Below, piece after piece: positions 4,936 to 5,695 of a DNA stretch of 5,695 nt (the stretch's first letter is position 1; every line of letters starts with the position of its first letter). Source of the DNA: Candidatus Poseidoniaceae archaeon. GTDB taxonomy: Archaea > Thermoplasmatota > Poseidoniia > Poseidoniales > Poseidoniaceae. The translations under genes were made by a program, and so were the position numbers. Where the stretch lies: contig DUHU01000083.1 in the NCBI GenBank assembly GCA_013330765.1, positions 1-5,695 of the forward strand, in the 5' to 3' direction. The notes beneath the pieces were generated by a model. The model had not been told where the DNA came from. It saw only the letters and a program-made list of their open reading frames with translations, and searched no databases.

Positions 4936-5679
4936 TCAGAGTGGATTTCCGTCCAAGGTGTAGGCGAACCGTTTGGTGCCTTTTCCTTTGCTTTTCACAT
5001 GGACTTCGCCCAATGGGCCAAGTTCACCCAAGGAACGTACATGCGTGCCGGCACACGGACAAACGTCAATCTGCTTTCCAATTCGAATGATGCGCATCGC
5101 CTGGACCGACGAGGGGATCATGTCCACATTGGATCGCTCGGCTCCAACCTCGTCGATGAGGGTCTGTCGGTCGGTCACGTCCATGCTGAGTGGTATGTCG
5201 TCGGCCACGGCTGCATCAAAAGCGGCCCGAAGCTGGGCGATCTCGTCCTCTGTGAGGGTCGCTGGACGCAGATCGAGACGGGATTTGTGGGCACCAATTT
5301 GGTTGCCAACGGTCCTCGCTCCTTCGAACAATTCGTAGGCCAATCCACTCAGAAGGTGTTGAGCTGTGTGCATCCGCATGTGCGCATGACGGCGTTCCCA
5401 ATCGATCGTTCCTGAGACGCTTTGTCCGATGTCCAAACCATGGTCTGCGGGGAGTTTGTGCATCACAGCGTCACGTCCGCGAACATCCGAGACTTGCAGC
5501 GTTCCTGTTGGGCCTTCAATCTCGCCAAGATCGCAAGGCTGTCCTCCTCCTGTTGGATAGAATCGGGTTTTGTCCAACACCACGTCATCACCGTCGACGG
5601 CGATCACGTTCGCCGAGAACGTCGTGGCATACGTGTCGTCGAAAGAATCCAGATAAAGCCGGTGCGTGATGCCGGTCAT
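4936..5679 (-). CDS. alaX: AlaX-type alanyl-tRNA editing hydrolase, medium (AlaX-M) form
   Basis: A stand-alone editing enzyme that hydrolyses mischarged Ser-tRNA(Ala) (and in some members Gly-tRNA(Ala)), preventing serine-for-alanine errors; it is related to the editing domain of alanyl-tRNA synthetase. Seen in the 247 residues: an N-terminal beta-barrel part with FYPTGGGQP (40-48), the loop that marks the medium-length AlaX class; RRHAHMRMHTAQHLL (96-110) containing zinc ligands His104 and His108; and CPCAGTHV (207-214) supplying Cys209 and His213. All four expected metal ligands are present, so it should be active. Length agrees with AlaX-M (about 240 aa) and excludes the short form and full synthetase. 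ATG 5679 gives the usual short lead-in before the first strand, but no ribosome site precedes it and the frame stays open to the window edge, so a start further upstream cannot be excluded. Confidence 0.93.
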   Translation of the reverse strand: MTGITHRLYLDSFDDTYATTFSANVIAVDGDDVVLDKTRFYPTGGGQPCDLGEIEGPTGTLQVSDVRGRDAVMHKLPADHGLDIGQSVSGTIDWERRHAHMRMHTAQHLLSGLAYELFEGARTVGNQIGAHKSRLDLRPATLTEDEIAQLRAAFDAAVADDIPLSMDVTDRQTLIDEVGAERSNVDMIPSSVQAMRIIRIGKQIDVCPCAGTHVRSLGELGPLGEVHVKSKGKGTKRFAYTLDGNPL

Positions 5680-5695
5680 GACTTGGGCAGAGCGT

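Noticed and set aside
4999..5415. Open frame of 138 codons on the plus strand
   Set aside because: Antisense to AlaX, whose metal ligands and GGGQP loop fix the true strand.

Overview
The window most resembles a fragment of a planktonic marine archaeon of the Poseidoniales / Marine Group II type. This is inferred from protein style, not from a marker gene. The grounds are a surface protein with beta-sandwich domains, an Asp-rich stalk and a C-terminal membrane anchor; a stand-alone alanyl-tRNA editing protein with the GGGQP loop; GGTGA- and GGAGG-type ribosome sites beside a start that looks leaderless with an A/T-rich box about 26 nt upstream; and tightly packed genes. Another euryarchaeon is possible.

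Layout, left to right: (1) the 3' end of a large surface-anchored protein (+, cut by the left edge). (2) Convergent to it and 12 nt away, a two-gene leftward unit: a 136-aa membrane protein with an N-terminal signal/anchor, translationally coupled to a one-helix protein of about 48 aa. (3) A short divergent spacer and a rightward two-helix 80-aa membrane protein. (4) A leftward nine-helix membrane protein with a cytoplasmic helical tail, possibly a sensor-like protein without an obvious output enzyme. (5) A 150-bp divergent control region with an A/T box on one side and a perfect 12-bp palindrome on the other. (6) A rightward pair: a saccharopine-dehydrogenase-family enzyme closest in motifs to lysine 6-dehydrogenase, then a zinc-ribbon plus coiled-coil protein, ending in a hairpin with a T-rich tail. 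(7) A leftward AlaX alanyl-tRNA editing hydrolase reaching almost to the right edge.

The left half (about 1-2950) is almost wholly membrane or surface proteins of unknown function. The right half holds amino-acid and translation-quality proteins. No gap between genes exceeds 300 bases. I saw no rRNA, tRNA, CRISPR array, insertion sequence or prophage gene. Nothing here can be called a new system with confidence. The least explained parts are the coupled micro-protein operon, the nine-helix receptor-like protein, and the zinc-ribbon/coiled-coil partner of the dehydrogenase.
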